Part shown: piece after piece, positions 34,719 to 44,200 of the stretch | Layout of the letters: each line of letters starts with the position of its first letter | Numbering within the stretch: position 1 is the stretch's first letter | Translations under genes and position numbers: made by a program | Assembly: GCA_946409545.1 (NCBI GenBank) | Contig: CAMJWT010000006.1 | Coordinates: 1 to 64,000 of the forward strand | Source: RUG12783 sp946409545 | GTDB lineage: Bacteria; Bacillota_I; Bacilli_A; RF39; UBA660 | Length of the DNA: 64,000 bases | Direction of reading: 5' to 3' | Notes under the pieces: model-generated | What the model saw: only the letters and a program-made list of their open reading frames with translations | What the model was told of the DNA's origin: nothing | Database searches by the model: none

Positions 34719-34747
34719 TATGTTAAGTTAAATAATTAGAGGACAAA

Positions 34748-35647
34748 ATGAATGATTATATAAACGACTTTATAGATTATTTAGTAGTAGAAAAAGGACT
34801 AAGTATTAATACACAAGATAGTTATCGTTTTGATATGCAAGAATTTACTAATTATTTAAATAAAAAAAAGATTAATAATTTAGAAGATATTAAAGAACAA
34901 GATTTAATAAATTATCTTGAATATTTAAAAAATGAAAAGAAGTTACAACCAAGAAGTATTGAAAGACATTTAACAACGTTGAGAAGCCTATATAAATACC
35001 TTGTAAAGAACGAAATAGTTAAAAGTGATATAACACTCAATATTGATAATATGAAGTTAGGAAGGCATTTACCAGACGTATTAAGTATCGAAGAAGTAGA
35101 TAATCTATTAAATATTGAAATAAAAAGTCCTTATGATATAAGAACAAAAGCAATGTTAGAGATTATGTATTCATCAGGATTACGTGTATCTGAACTTGTT
35201 AATTTAGAACTATCTGATATCGATGTATATAATGATACTATTCTAATTAATGGTAAAGGAAGTAAAGAACGTATTGTTCCTATTGGTGATGTTGCCAAAA
35301 AATACTTACATGATTATCTAGAAATTAGAAATAGTTTAATTAAAAGAAAGAATGGAAATCCTAATAAATTATTTCTTAATAATCACGGATTACCTATTAC
35401 AAGAAATGGTTTTAATTTTTTACTAAATAATATTTTAAAAGAAAAAGGTATTAAGAAGAAAGTAACTCCCCATACATTAAGACACTCTTTTGCAACCCAT
35501 ATGTTAGATAATGGAGCAGATCTTCGTACTATTCAAGAGCTCTTAGGGCACTCTGATATCGTAACAACAAGAATATATACTCATATATCAAAGAAACAAG
35601 TACATGATAATTATATTGAATATCAAACAAGAGGTGAAGATAAATGA
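34748..35647 (+). CDS. xerD: Xer tyrosine recombinase
   Basis: A 299-residue recombinase with the N-terminal core-binding domain (about 1-85) and a catalytic domain carrying SSGLRVSEL (Arg), a strand Lys, HTLRHSFATH (His-x-x-Arg), LLGHSD (His/Trp position) and TRIYTHI with the nucleophilic Tyr. Length and motifs match XerC/XerD, which resolve chromosome dimers at dif; the gene lies 4 kb from the candidate dif. XerC and XerD cannot be told apart for certain from motifs. It overlaps the phosphopentomutase gene by ATGA and ends with TGA. Confidence 0.88.
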   Translation: MNDYINDFIDYLVVEKGLSINTQDSYRFDMQEFTNYLNKKKINNLEDIKEQDLINYLEYLKNEKKLQPRSIERHLTTLRSLYKYLVKNEIVKSDITLNIDNMKLGRHLPDVLSIEEVDNLLNIEIKSPYDIRTKAMLEIMYSSGLRVSELVNLELSDIDVYNDTILINGKGSKERIVPIGDVAKKYLHDYLEIRNSLIKRKNGNPNKLFLNNHGLPITRNGFNFLLNNILKEKGIKKKVTPHTLRHSFATHMLDNGADLRTIQELLGHSDIVTTRIYTHISKKQVHDNYIEYQTRGEDK

Positions 35648-36804
35648 AATTTAAAAGAATTTTTTTAATTGTTTTAGACTCCTTAGGTGTTGGTGAAGCT
35701 ATTGACGCTGAAAAATATAATAGTAAAGGAGCTAATACACTTTCTCATTTAATTGATAATAATCTATTTATACCTAATTTATCTAATTTAGGACTAACTA
35801 ATACGATTCTAATGAATAATAAAGAAAGTGATGCGTATTACACCATTGCAAGACCTAAAAATGTAGGATGTGATAGTCTATCAGGACATTATGAAATGAT
35901 GGGAGTCGAAAATACTAAAGAACCATTATTTACGAAAGTAGCTTTCCCGAGAGATTTATTAGAAAAAATCGCTCAAGATACTCAAGTACCAATTATTGGA
36001 AATATTATAAGTGATTGTGAAACAGTAATAAATAGATTAGGTGAAAGAGAAGAGGAGACTAAATCATTAATTATTTATACAACAGGAGACTCTAATATGG
36101 AAATTGCTGCTAATGAAGATGTTATTCCATTAAATCAATTAGAAGAATACTGTGAATTAATAAGAAATATAACAATGAAAGATGAATGGCGAGTTAATTC
36201 CATTATCGCTAGACCCTATAAGAAAGTAGGGGATAAATATGTCCTTACTAGTGATACTAAAAGATATACTTTTGACCCACCTACAACTAGTGTATTAGAT
36301 AATATAAAAGCTAATAACTTACAAACAATATCAATTGGTAAAATAAGTAATATTTTTAATAATCAAGGAATAACAAAGATTATAAAATCATCAACAAATA
36401 ATGATGCTATTAATAAATTATTAGATATCATGGATAAAGACTTTAACGGATTATGTTTTGTTAATTTACCTGATTTTGATACTTTATATGGCCATGCTCG
36501 TAATGTTATGGGATATAAAGAAGCTCTAGAAGAGTTTGATGTTTTAGTACCACTTATTATTAATAAACTAAATTTAGATGATTTACTAATTATTACTGCA
36601 GATCATGGAAATGATCCAACAATGGAAGGAGTATCTCATACAAGAGAAAATGTTCCGGTATTGATATATTCTAGATCACTTACAGGAAGTGGCCAAATAG
36701 ATATTTTAGATACATTCGCTGATATTGGTGCAACGATAACAGAAGCTTTTGAAATTGAACAAAAGCCATGGATAGGTACATCATTCTTAAATAAATTGAA
36801 ATAG
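35644..36804 (+). CDS. deoB: phosphopentomutase
   Basis: A 386-residue enzyme of the alkaline phosphatase superfamily interconverting ribose-1- and ribose-5-phosphate (and deoxyribose forms) in nucleoside salvage. LIVLDSLGVGEA binds the first metal, GANTLSHL carries the phosphorylated Thr, and ADHGNDPTMEGVSHTREN carries the later metal ligands. Length agrees with bacterial DeoB. It overlaps the xer gene by four bases (ATGA), so the two are one operon. Confidence 0.94.
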   Translation: MKFKRIFLIVLDSLGVGEAIDAEKYNSKGANTLSHLIDNNLFIPNLSNLGLTNTILMNNKESDAYYTIARPKNVGCDSLSGHYEMMGVENTKEPLFTKVAFPRDLLEKIAQDTQVPIIGNIISDCETVINRLGEREEETKSLIIYTTGDSNMEIAANEDVIPLNQLEEYCELIRNITMKDEWRVNSIIARPYKKVGDKYVLTSDTKRYTFDPPTTSVLDNIKANNLQTISIGKISNIFNNQGITKIIKSSTNNDAINKLLDIMDKDFNGLCFVNLPDFDTLYGHARNVMGYKEALEEFDVLVPLIINKLNLDDLLIITADHGNDPTMEGVSHTRENVPVLIYSRSLTGSGQIDILDTFADIGATITEAFEIEQKPWIGTSFLNKLK

Positions 36805-36812
36805 GAGAATTT

Positions 36813-38189
36813 ATGTTAAAAAAAACATCTAAATCATTTAAAAATTATTATGGATGTGAACAAGTAATTAATCCAGAATTTACTAAACCCATCTTAATTG
36901 GTGTATTTCCAGAAGACCAAAATATTTCATCATTAAATGGATATATGAATAAACTAATATATTTATTACAAATTAGATATACAGGAAGTGTTGATAGTGA
37001 TTATGATATTAAAGATATGCCATTTGATATATTAGTTAGACAAGAAAAAGATGATATTGTAACACCTATACTAAATTCAATACCTGAAAATGATATTCGT
37101 AAAGCCAAAGAAATCATAGGTAATATTAACATTGTATCTTATTGCGCAGGACATGATGATACAGCGAAAATTATCGAAGGATTATATCAAGGATTACTTA
37201 AAAAAAATTATACTGAAGAAGAATCCCAAGAAATAATGAAACAAGTATTTGTTTTACAAGTCGTTGATAATTATCATAATAATCACGAACTTTCAATGTT
37301 TCCATATGTTACATCAATTATTATTCATAACATTCATGATTATGAAAATCCAAGTTACGCTGATGAAGAATATGATGAAAATTCAGTATTTAAATTCAAA
37401 AATGAAGATTCATGTCTTTTAGGTTTATATAGATCATTTGGACAAGGTTCATTATCAAAAAAAATTGGTTCTGAACATGATTTTACTTATGATTATATCT
37501 ATGCACCAGTTTTAAATGCAATTATGGGAATGATCTTAATAAATGCCTTAACATTATCTAAAAATAAGCAACCAAAAGATTTAGATTCAATGGTAACCAA
37601 TTCAGATGTAATCTTAAAAGAAGCTGAAATGTATATAGAAAAGAAAGGTAAAACACTTGATGATTATACAAAAGAAGATTTAGAAGAATTAAGTAATTAT
37701 TTAATGATGGTTGTTCAAAAATGGTTTAAAGTAAGTATCGAACCAAAATTATTACCACAACAAGAAAAAACTGAATTAGCATCTCATGATAATTTAATTA
37801 ATGAATTTACTAAATTAAATAGATATGAACTTAATTATAGTTATATTTTAGAAAACATTAAAAATACTATTGATAAAATCATTAAATTCTATTACGAATA
37901 TGATAAAGATACAATTTCCGTTAATATTGGTGGAAATGCAGTATTAATGAAAGAATATACTAAAAAAGAATATGCAAAACGCATGATTAATGATTTAAAA
38001 AAACTAATTACTGAATTAATTAAAAAACTAAAATCTTGGAAATTACCTGAAAATATGTCTACAGAACAACAATCTGAATATAATCAATCAATAATATATA
38101 TTTTAAATATTGTTAAATCATATCTAGATAATAATCAATTAAAAGAAATAATTAATGATTGCCAAGAAGAAATAATAGTAACATTATAG
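36813..38189 (+). CDS. hypothetical protein, 458 aa
   Basis: A soluble protein beginning MLKKTSKSFKNYYGCEQVIN. The first half is mixed, with INIVSYCAGHDDTAKIIEG reminiscent of a hydrolase nucleophile elbow (Cys for Ser), and the second half (about 300-450) is helical and Lys/Glu-rich. No family recognised. It is the last plus-strand gene before the putative terminus, 8 bases after deoB, and ends at a strong GC-stem terminator. Its longer runs of CCA and ACA codons are slightly unlike its neighbours. Confidence 0.75.
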   Translation: MLKKTSKSFKNYYGCEQVINPEFTKPILIGVFPEDQNISSLNGYMNKLIYLLQIRYTGSVDSDYDIKDMPFDILVRQEKDDIVTPILNSIPENDIRKAKEIIGNINIVSYCAGHDDTAKIIEGLYQGLLKKNYTEEESQEIMKQVFVLQVVDNYHNNHELSMFPYVTSIIIHNIHDYENPSYADEEYDENSVFKFKNEDSCLLGLYRSFGQGSLSKKIGSEHDFTYDYIYAPVLNAIMGMILINALTLSKNKQPKDLDSMVTNSDVILKEAEMYIEKKGKTLDDYTKEDLEELSNYLMMVVQKWFKVSIEPKLLPQQEKTELASHDNLINEFTKLNRYELNYSYILENIKNTIDKIIKFYYEYDKDTISVNIGGNAVLMKEYTKKEYAKRMINDLKKLITELIKKLKSWKLPENMSTEQQSEYNQSIIYILNIVKSYLDNNQLKEIINDCQEEIIVTL

Positions 38190-38197
38190 TAGAGGAG

Positions 38198-38234
38198 AAT
38201 AGGGGAAGTGTTAGTTAAGCTTCCCCTATTTTAT
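38198..38234 (+). terminator. intrinsic terminator
   Basis: An 11-bp stem (AATAGGGGAAG with CTTCCCCTATT) with an 11-base loop, then a T-rich tail; unusually GC-rich stem for this genome. Confidence 0.8.
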
Positions 38235-38364
38235 TTTTATAGAATAAGTAAATATAAAAATAATTTAATAATAATAATTATTATTATCAAAAAATAAATT
38301 ATAAAGTTAAATAATTGAATTAATATAAAAAAATTATTTAATGACAAGTTTATATGTAATAACA

Positions 38365-38374
38365 ACTTAACATA
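38365..38374 (-). other. dif right-arm-like half-site
   Basis: Reads TATGTTAAGT on the minus strand, identical to 10 of 11 bases of the right (XerD-type) arm of dif. No left arm adjoins it. Confidence 0.3.
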
Positions 38375-38385
38375 TTCTAATAATG

Positions 38386-38423
38386 ACTTCCCCTATCCAA
38401 ATTTATTTCCCAAAAGGGGAAGT
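38386..38423. repeat. inverted repeat sharing its arm with the nearby terminator
   Basis: ACTTCCCCT (38386-38394) and AGGGGAAGT (38415-38423) form a 9-bp stem with a 20-base loop. The core AGGGGAAG is the same as in the terminator at 38198-38234, about 180 bases away. Confidence 0.6.
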
Positions 38424-38502
38424 AATACATAGTTAATATATATAATATATTGATTCATATATATATATATCTAATAATATATAATTAATATATAAATTGT
38501 AA

Positions 38503-38841
38503 TTTAAATCGAGATCATAAAAGTAATACAATTATCCATCTCGAATTAAATTTAGAATTTGAAATTCAAATCGACAAATAAAAAGATGGACAATTATCAA
38601 GCTCGAATTAAAAATAGAATTTCTAATTTGCATCGAGAAAGCAAAAGACGTACAAATGTTCATCTCGAATTAAATATAGAATATGAGATTTAAATCGAGA
38701 ATCAAATAGATGGATAATTATGCATCTGGATTTAAATTTAGAAATAAAATAAATATAAGATTTAAATATAAAATCATAATTTAAATCGAAATTTAATTAT
38801 TAATACAATTATATATCTAGAATTAAAATATAATTAATTAT
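38503..38841. repeat. 62-bp unit array with alternating TCGAG/CTCGA motifs
   Basis: Four consecutive units start at 38503, 38565, 38627 and 38689, each exactly 62 bp, and a fifth more degenerate one at 38780. Each unit begins TTTAAATCGAG (or a near variant) and has CATCTCGAATTAAA at its position 36. TCGAG sits at unit position 7 and CTCGA at 38, so inverted motifs alternate every 31 bp, about three helical turns. In the first unit TCGAGAT and ATCTCGA are a perfect 7-bp inverted repeat. Units 4 and 5 have lost CTCGA (CTGGA, CTAGA). Confidence 0.85.
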
Positions 38842-38932
38842 AGTAGTATAATAAATATATATTATAAATAATAATATATTAAAAGAAGTGGTTTTATATA
38901 TATAATAATATATAATTTAAGAAAAACACCTT

Positions 38933-38960
38933 ATTTCCTATAATATATATTATGTTAAGT
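38933..38960 (+). other. dif: candidate dif chromosome dimer resolution site
   Basis: 28 bp built as a left arm ATTTCCTATAA, a central TATATA and a right arm TTATGTTAAGT. From memory of the Bacillus subtilis dif it differs at four of 28 positions; the right arm differs from the Escherichia coli XerD arm at one of 11. It lies in the gene-free region where the coding strand switches, as expected for a terminus. Confidence 0.85.
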
Positions 38961-39031
38961 TCTTTATTATCGATATATTTACTATTAATATAATTTACTC
39001 CCCTATCATATATATTTATATATATAAATAA

Positions 39032-39058
39032 AAAATACGATCTAATAAATCGTATTTT
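39032..39058 (-). terminator. intrinsic terminator of the XRE operon
   Basis: AAAATACGAT and ATCGTATTTT pair around a 7-base loop; overlaps the stop codon of the minus-strand small membrane protein. Confidence 0.75.
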
Positions 39059-39248
39059 ATTTCTTTTTAATAATAGTTGTTTCATCATCTAATACATTTT
39101 CATCATGCATTAGTTTCTCATTATCTCTTTCAACTTTTTTATCTTTACCAAATATTTTAATACATGTAATTATTGCACTAATTACAACAGCACCAATAAA
39201 GATAAGTAGAAATAACTTATTAAAATCTTCATTACCTGCTAGAATCAT
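39057..39248 (-). CDS. small single-span membrane protein, 63 aa
   Basis: The protein has one hydrophobic helix (KLFLLIFIGAVVISAIITCI, about 11-30) followed by a charged Lys/Asp/Glu tail. A GGGAAGAG site stands before the ATG and the gene is 14 bases downstream of the XRE regulator gene, so the two should be one transcript. Function unknown; it could be a membrane partner or sensor for the regulator, which is inference. Confidence 0.62.
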   Translation of the reverse strand: MILAGNEDFNKLFLLIFIGAVVISAIITCIKIFGKDKKVERDNEKLMHDENVLDDETTIIKKK

Positions 39249-39262
39249 ACTACTCTTCCCTT

Positions 39263-40030
39263 TTATACCTTACGTGATTGAATTTCAGCAATCTTTTCAA
39301 ATACTTCTTTAGCATTGTCTGCTGTAATTGTTGTATATCCAAGTTCTTTTAAAGCTTGTAGTTTAACTGCATTAAGTTCTTGGGTTCTACTTAGTTTTTC
39401 TTCATGTTTTTGTTCTATTTCACGAACAAATCTTTCATGAGTATCACCTATCTTAGTACGACTTGCTCCACCATTATTATATAGAGTGAAACCACTATAC
39501 ATGATACTTTCAAATAAAATTTGTTGTTCTTGATTATATAAGAATTCTCTAGGTTTTGTGAATCCTGTTAGTTTAGATACAAAGCATAATAAATATTTTA
39601 ATTCTTTATTTGTTTCCATACTTTGTAAGTAATGATACAAGTATACAAATGTATTATATGTATCTTTTGTTTTATCATCTTTAAGACGATCTTTTAAAAG
39701 GGTTGTAATATCAGTTAATACTTCAACTTCCTTACGGTTAAATCCTTTTAAATCAACTAAATTACTACTAGATAAAGCTATCTTAACTCCTTCATTAAGT
39801 TTTGTATCAATCTTAATGATGTAGTCTCCATCAATTGTTAGATCATCCAAATCCGTTTCATTTTTAATCTCTAATAATTGCATTAATCTTGTAGCCTTCT
39901 CACTAGGCCAGTCATCTAATGAATCACACGCCAAATAATTATATAACATTTGTCTTGAAACCCCTAAATATTTCGCTAAACGAACTTTTGATACACCAAG
40001 TTCTGATAAAACATTACTAATCTTATTCAT
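39263..40030 (-). CDS. XRE-family transcriptional regulator, 255 aa
   Basis: Residues 5-45 form a helix-turn-helix of the Cro/XRE type (LGVSKVRLAKYLGVSRQMLY). The remaining 200 residues are helical with no known ligand domain; a conserved-looking GGASRTKIGDTHERFV lies near 190. It is a DNA-binding regulator, cytoplasmic. Its promoter overlaps a perfect inverted repeat (40069-40089), so self-control is likely. It is the gene nearest the dif region on the minus strand. A downstream small membrane protein shares its transcript. Confidence 0.85.
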   Translation of the reverse strand: MNKISNVLSELGVSKVRLAKYLGVSRQMLYNYLACDSLDDWPSEKATRLMQLLEIKNETDLDDLTIDGDYIIKIDTKLNEGVKIALSSSNLVDLKGFNRKEVEVLTDITTLLKDRLKDDKTKDTYNTFVYLYHYLQSMETNKELKYLLCFVSKLTGFTKPREFLYNQEQQILFESIMYSGFTLYNNGGASRTKIGDTHERFVREIEQKHEEKLSRTQELNAVKLQALKELGYTTITADNAKEVFEKIAEIQSRKV

Positions 40031-40048
40031 AAAGACCTCCTACAATTT

Positions 40049-40076
40049 ATTTTAACATTATTCACTTTTTTGTCAA
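40049..40076 (-). promoter_or_regulatory. promoter of the XRE gene
   Basis: On the minus strand TTGACA (40076-40071), 16 bases, TAAAAT (40054-40049) with TGT before it. Confidence 0.65.
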
Positions 40077-40089
40077 TCAAAATGACAAA
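40069..40089. promoter_or_regulatory. candidate operator overlapping the XRE -35 box
   Basis: TTTGTCA (40069-40075) and TGACAAA (40083-40089) are perfect inverted arms around ATCAAAA and cover the -35 box, the usual place for a repressor operator. Confidence 0.5.
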
Positions 40090-40103
40090 TTTTGTAAAGA
40101 TTT

Positions 40104-41210
40104 TTAAAGCAAATACCAAAGTTTTTCTTTATTATATCTTACTTCTTTAATAATTCCCCCACCAATGCATTTTTCTCCATTATAGAAAACACATGCTTGT
40201 CCAGGAGTAACGGACTTGACATCAGAATAATTTACTTCAATTTCGCCATTATCTAAATACTCAAGTTTGACTGGATAATCCTTTTGACGATATCTAAATT
40301 TAGCTGTACATTCAATTGGTCTCTCATCACAATTAAAGTTAACCGTATCAATAATACAACTATTTGATTTTAAATATTTAGTATCTTCACCAAATGATAT
40401 ATATAAGATATTCTTATTAAGATCTTTTCCAACAACAAACATCTTATCTTTAAAACCACCAATATTTAAGCCTTTTCTTTGACCTATTGTATAATACATT
40501 AAGCCAATATGCTCCCCTACTTTCTTCATTGTATCAATATCAATGACATCACCTGGTTTATTAGGTAAATAATTCTTTAAGAATTCTTTAAAGTTACGTT
40601 CACCAATAAAACATATTCCTGTTGAATCTTTCTTCTTAGCGGTAACTAAATTATATTCTTCGGCAATCTTACGAACTTCACTCTTAACTAAATCACCTAC
40701 AGGGAATAGAACATTCTCTAATTGTTCATGAGATAATTGAGATAAGAAATATGTTTGATCTTTATTATCATCAACACCACGTAATAAATAACCATCTTTC
40801 ATTCTCGCATAATGACCAGTTGCAATATAATCAGCTCCTAGCTTCTTAGCTTCTTTTATAAAGAAATCAAACTTAATATATTTATTACACATAACATCAG
40901 GATTAGGAGTTCTACCCTTCTTTAATTCATTTAAGAAGTAAGTAAAAACAAAATCCCAATATTCTTTTACAAAATCAACACGATGAAGTGGAATATTTAA
41001 GGCATCACATACTTTTTTAGCATCATTATAATCTTCTTCTTGAGGACATATATTATTAGCTAAATTAGGATTACCTAAGAAATCATTATTAATAGTACTA
41101 TCCCAATTACGCATAAATAGTCCTATAACATCATATCCTTGCTTTTTAAGAATAATTGCAGCTACTGATGAATCAACGCCACCACTCATTCCTATTACCA
41201 CTTTTTTCAT
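40104..41210 (-). CDS. mnmA: tRNA-specific 2-thiouridylase MnmA
   Basis: A 368-residue enzyme that thiolates U34 of Glu, Gln and Lys tRNAs. GMSGGVDSSVAA is the PP-loop that activates the uridine with ATP; NPDVMCNKYIKF holds the first catalytic Cys, and DSTGICFIGERNFKEFL the second, with the family GQACVFY near the C-terminus. Full length for the family. Start at 41210 is set by GGTGATAG upstream; an earlier in-frame codon at 41225 has no ribosome site. It reads into the XRE gene region without an obvious terminator. Confidence 0.96.
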   Translation of the reverse strand: MKKVVIGMSGGVDSSVAAIILKKQGYDVIGLFMRNWDSTINNDFLGNPNLANNICPQEEDYNDAKKVCDALNIPLHRVDFVKEYWDFVFTYFLNELKKGRTPNPDVMCNKYIKFDFFIKEAKKLGADYIATGHYARMKDGYLLRGVDDNKDQTYFLSQLSHEQLENVLFPVGDLVKSEVRKIAEEYNLVTAKKKDSTGICFIGERNFKEFLKNYLPNKPGDVIDIDTMKKVGEHIGLMYYTIGQRKGLNIGGFKDKMFVVGKDLNKNILYISFGEDTKYLKSNSCIIDTVNFNCDERPIECTAKFRYRQKDYPVKLEYLDNGEIEVNYSDVKSVTPGQACVFYNGEKCIGGGIIKEVRYNKEKLWYLL

Positions 41211-41230
41211 ACTATCACCAACCAACGCTT

Positions 41231-41236
41231 ATTATA
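41231..41236 (-). promoter_or_regulatory. -10 box of the mnmA promoter
   Basis: TATAAT on the minus strand, 20 bases before the ATG at 41210. Confidence 0.5.
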
Positions 41237-41273
41237 CTACAAAATTACATAAAATAGTAGTAAATGTAATAAA

Positions 41274-41297
41274 AAAGAGACTATATAGCCTCTTTTT
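41274..41297 (-). terminator. terminator of the large surface protein gene
   Basis: GAG-x-CTA and TAG-x-CTC pair with one mismatch, flanked by A and T runs that extend the stem; just after the stop codon at 41299. Confidence 0.6.
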
Positions 41298-41298
41298 T

Positions 41299-44200
41299 TT
41301 ATAAACCTAAGAAATTGTAAATCTTATTAAGATTAACATTATTAATACCACCATTAATATTTTTATATCCTGATGGAGTAATCGTACCATTTGCTGCAAT
41401 GTCAAAGACAACAGCAGATTTTACTTTATCTGATTGAACTGCAAATAAGTTAGCACCTGGAGTATATGTCTTTTTTGAATAATTACTATCTGTAAACCCT
41501 GCTTTTGTAAAGCAAAAATATCCTTCTAGATTAAGATTTTCTTTTGTGTTTTTTTCACCATTACAATTTTTTAAGTCTCTAGAACATTTTCCTTTATATA
41601 CATCCTCTCCACTAGTTGAAACCAAATATGTTGGATTTAGTTTACCTTGACCAGTGCCTACTAATGTTTCTTTTATTTTACCATTAATATTATATATAGC
41701 TAAACCACATAAACCTAACTGTAATTCATTATATATTCCTTTACCGTGATGAGGTAATTTTAAAATATTAACATTGCCAGTCTTAGCAACAATTTTTTTC
41801 ATGACATTGTAATCTTCAAGATCACCTGTTAAAAGTGCTTTTTTGTTGTTAACTGTTACTAATGTAACAATTGAATTATTATTTTCATTATCATAAAATC
41901 CATTTCCTTCAGCTGTATTCCATGGCGCTTCATCTAGTCTTTGTTTTGTATTATATAATCTTAGACTCATTTTACCCAAACTTAATTTCATAACATAATC
42001 ATCAGAATCACTTTTGGTATCTACATAGTTTATTGCAATTTTTTTCTCATTAGCTTTATCAACAATATCATTAACTATCTTATTTTTTGCTCCACTTAAA
42101 CCCAATTGATCTTTAAATGCTCGTTTTAGATATATACTATTAACTTTAATATTATTTAAAATACTTACGCCACATCCAATATGATCATTGTGAGCATGAG
42201 TTAATATAATGAAATCAAGAGAATTAACTTTAGCTTCTTTCATACGAGCTTTAACATAATTAATAACCTTTGAACATCTAACATCATCACTTTTTTTTGT
42301 GTCAGAGTGAGGTACACCAACATCAACCATTGCAAAATGACAATCGGATTCTAGTAATATGGCATCCCCTGCACCATCTTGCTTAATAAAGTGAATTTTT
42401 TGATTTTTACTATTGCATGAAGAAGTTGTAGATGGTGGTGTTGGCGTTGGAGTACCAGATGAAGACTTAACCGCATTTCCATTGCTATCAAGTTTATAAC
42501 TTGTAGGTGAACCATCAATCATCTTACTTCTAAATTTATTAACTAAATTAATATCAGCATTCTTATCTTTACTTTCATATAGAAGCCAATTTATTGCTTT
42601 AGCCTCAAGATTATCTCCTTTATATGTTTTATTAATATAATTAACTAAATTATTAAATTTATCATAATGAAGAGAATCTCCACCTTTTGGATATGATAGA
42701 TAAGACAATGAATAATCTTTCAAAAGACTATTACTATCTGCTCCTAAAATAGCTCCTATTAGATAAGATACAGTACCAGTTCGATCTTTACCAACAGCGC
42801 AATGATAATAGATTTTATTACCATTTACAATCCTTTCCATGATATATCGAACAGCAATTCTATTTAGTTGATCCCCACTTTTATTACCAGTACTTTGTGA
42901 ACTAGGATAAGAATTAACACCTTTAGTTACTTTTGTTATTTTATTATCTTTTAAAGGAGATATATCTTCTTTTTGTTTTTTGGCTTTTAGTTCAGCTGTG
43001 TCATCTCTTCTCAAATCAACAATCATATTTATTCCAATTTGTTTAAATACAGAAGCAGCAACACTACCATTTCTATTTGGATTAGAACCCCTATACAATA
43101 ATCCATATTTAATTGTTCCACCAGAAGCACTCATTCCACCTAAGTCTCTTATATTAGGAATCCCGTCAACTTTTATCATTCTATACGCATTTTTATTTAC
43201 AATAATGTGTTCTGTAGTGTTACCATTTTTTAAATAATAAGAATTTCCTGGAATTAAAACATTTGCTAATTTACTACTATCAATTTTTAATAAGTAGTTA
43301 TTATTTTGATCATATACTTTTATCTCTCCAGTTAAGGTTGTAATACTGTTATTTGGCCACCAACAAGTATTCTTACTACAGTTGTGTTTTGTATATATAT
43401 CCTCAATATAAGCCTTTTCCTTTTCCGGATCTGTAATTATTTTTTCTTTAATATTTTTCTTGTAATCGTTAGCAGCTGAATTCATTATTTCAATTGATTT
43501 ACCAGATTGAGTTGGTGGAATTGTTTGTCCAGATTGTTTAGTAACAGTAACTTTACATGTTGCTGTTTTACCGTTATTACTTTTAGCAGTAATTGTTGCT
43601 GTTCCAGCTTTAACTCCGGTAACTTTTCCATTTTTATCTATCGTTGCAACACTCGTGTTACTACTTGACCATGTAATGGTTTTATCTGTAGCACTTGATG
43701 GAATTATTGTTACTTTTAATGTATAAGTTTCTTTTTCTTTAAGATTTAAAGAATTTTTATCTAAAGTTATACTTGTAACAACAACTGTTGTTGATGTCTT
43801 ATTCCATTGAGCATAAATTGTAATATTTGATTTTATTACTGTACTTGATGTTACCTTATCTCCGCCACTTTGTTTAGTAAACCATCCTTTAAATGTATAG
43901 CCACTTCGTGTAGGCGTTGGTAATTTACCAACTTTTTGACCTGCAACTACACTTAAACTTGTTGGTGATACACTACCACCATTTGGATTCAAAGTTACTT
44001 TATAGGTTGTTGTAGGAGTTCCACTATTTGTAACTGTAACCTTACAAGTAGCAGCTACACCATTATGGGCTTTTGCTGTTATCGTTGCTGTTCCTTTTGA
44101 AACTGCAGTTACTTTTCCATTTTTATCTACAGTAGCAATCTTAGTATTATTACTTGACCATGTAATTGTTTTATTCGTTGCATTACTTGGAATAATTGTT

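Larger units (their letters stand above)
38190..39056. other. gene-free, highly AT-rich putative replication terminus region
   Basis: About 870 bases with no credible gene, the only such stretch over 300 bases in the window. It holds a terminator, a second hairpin with the same arm, the 62-bp alternating repeat array, the dif-like site and the terminator of the minus-strand genes. Coding strand flips here from plus to minus. Confidence 0.75.

Noticed and set aside
34748..35647. Integrase of a mobile element
   Set aside because: Its length, its operon with deoB and the nearby dif site fit a housekeeping Xer recombinase; no attachment repeats, excisionase or phage genes were seen.
38503..38841. 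CRISPR array
   Set aside because: Units repeat every 62 bp, but the repeats are imperfect and the intervals between them resemble each other (ACAATTAT), whereas CRISPR repeats are near-identical and spacers unrelated. No cas genes are near.
38894..39088. 64-residue reading frame on the minus strand
   Set aside because: It covers the dif candidate and the XRE-operon terminator, is built of AT-repeat codons and has no ribosome site.
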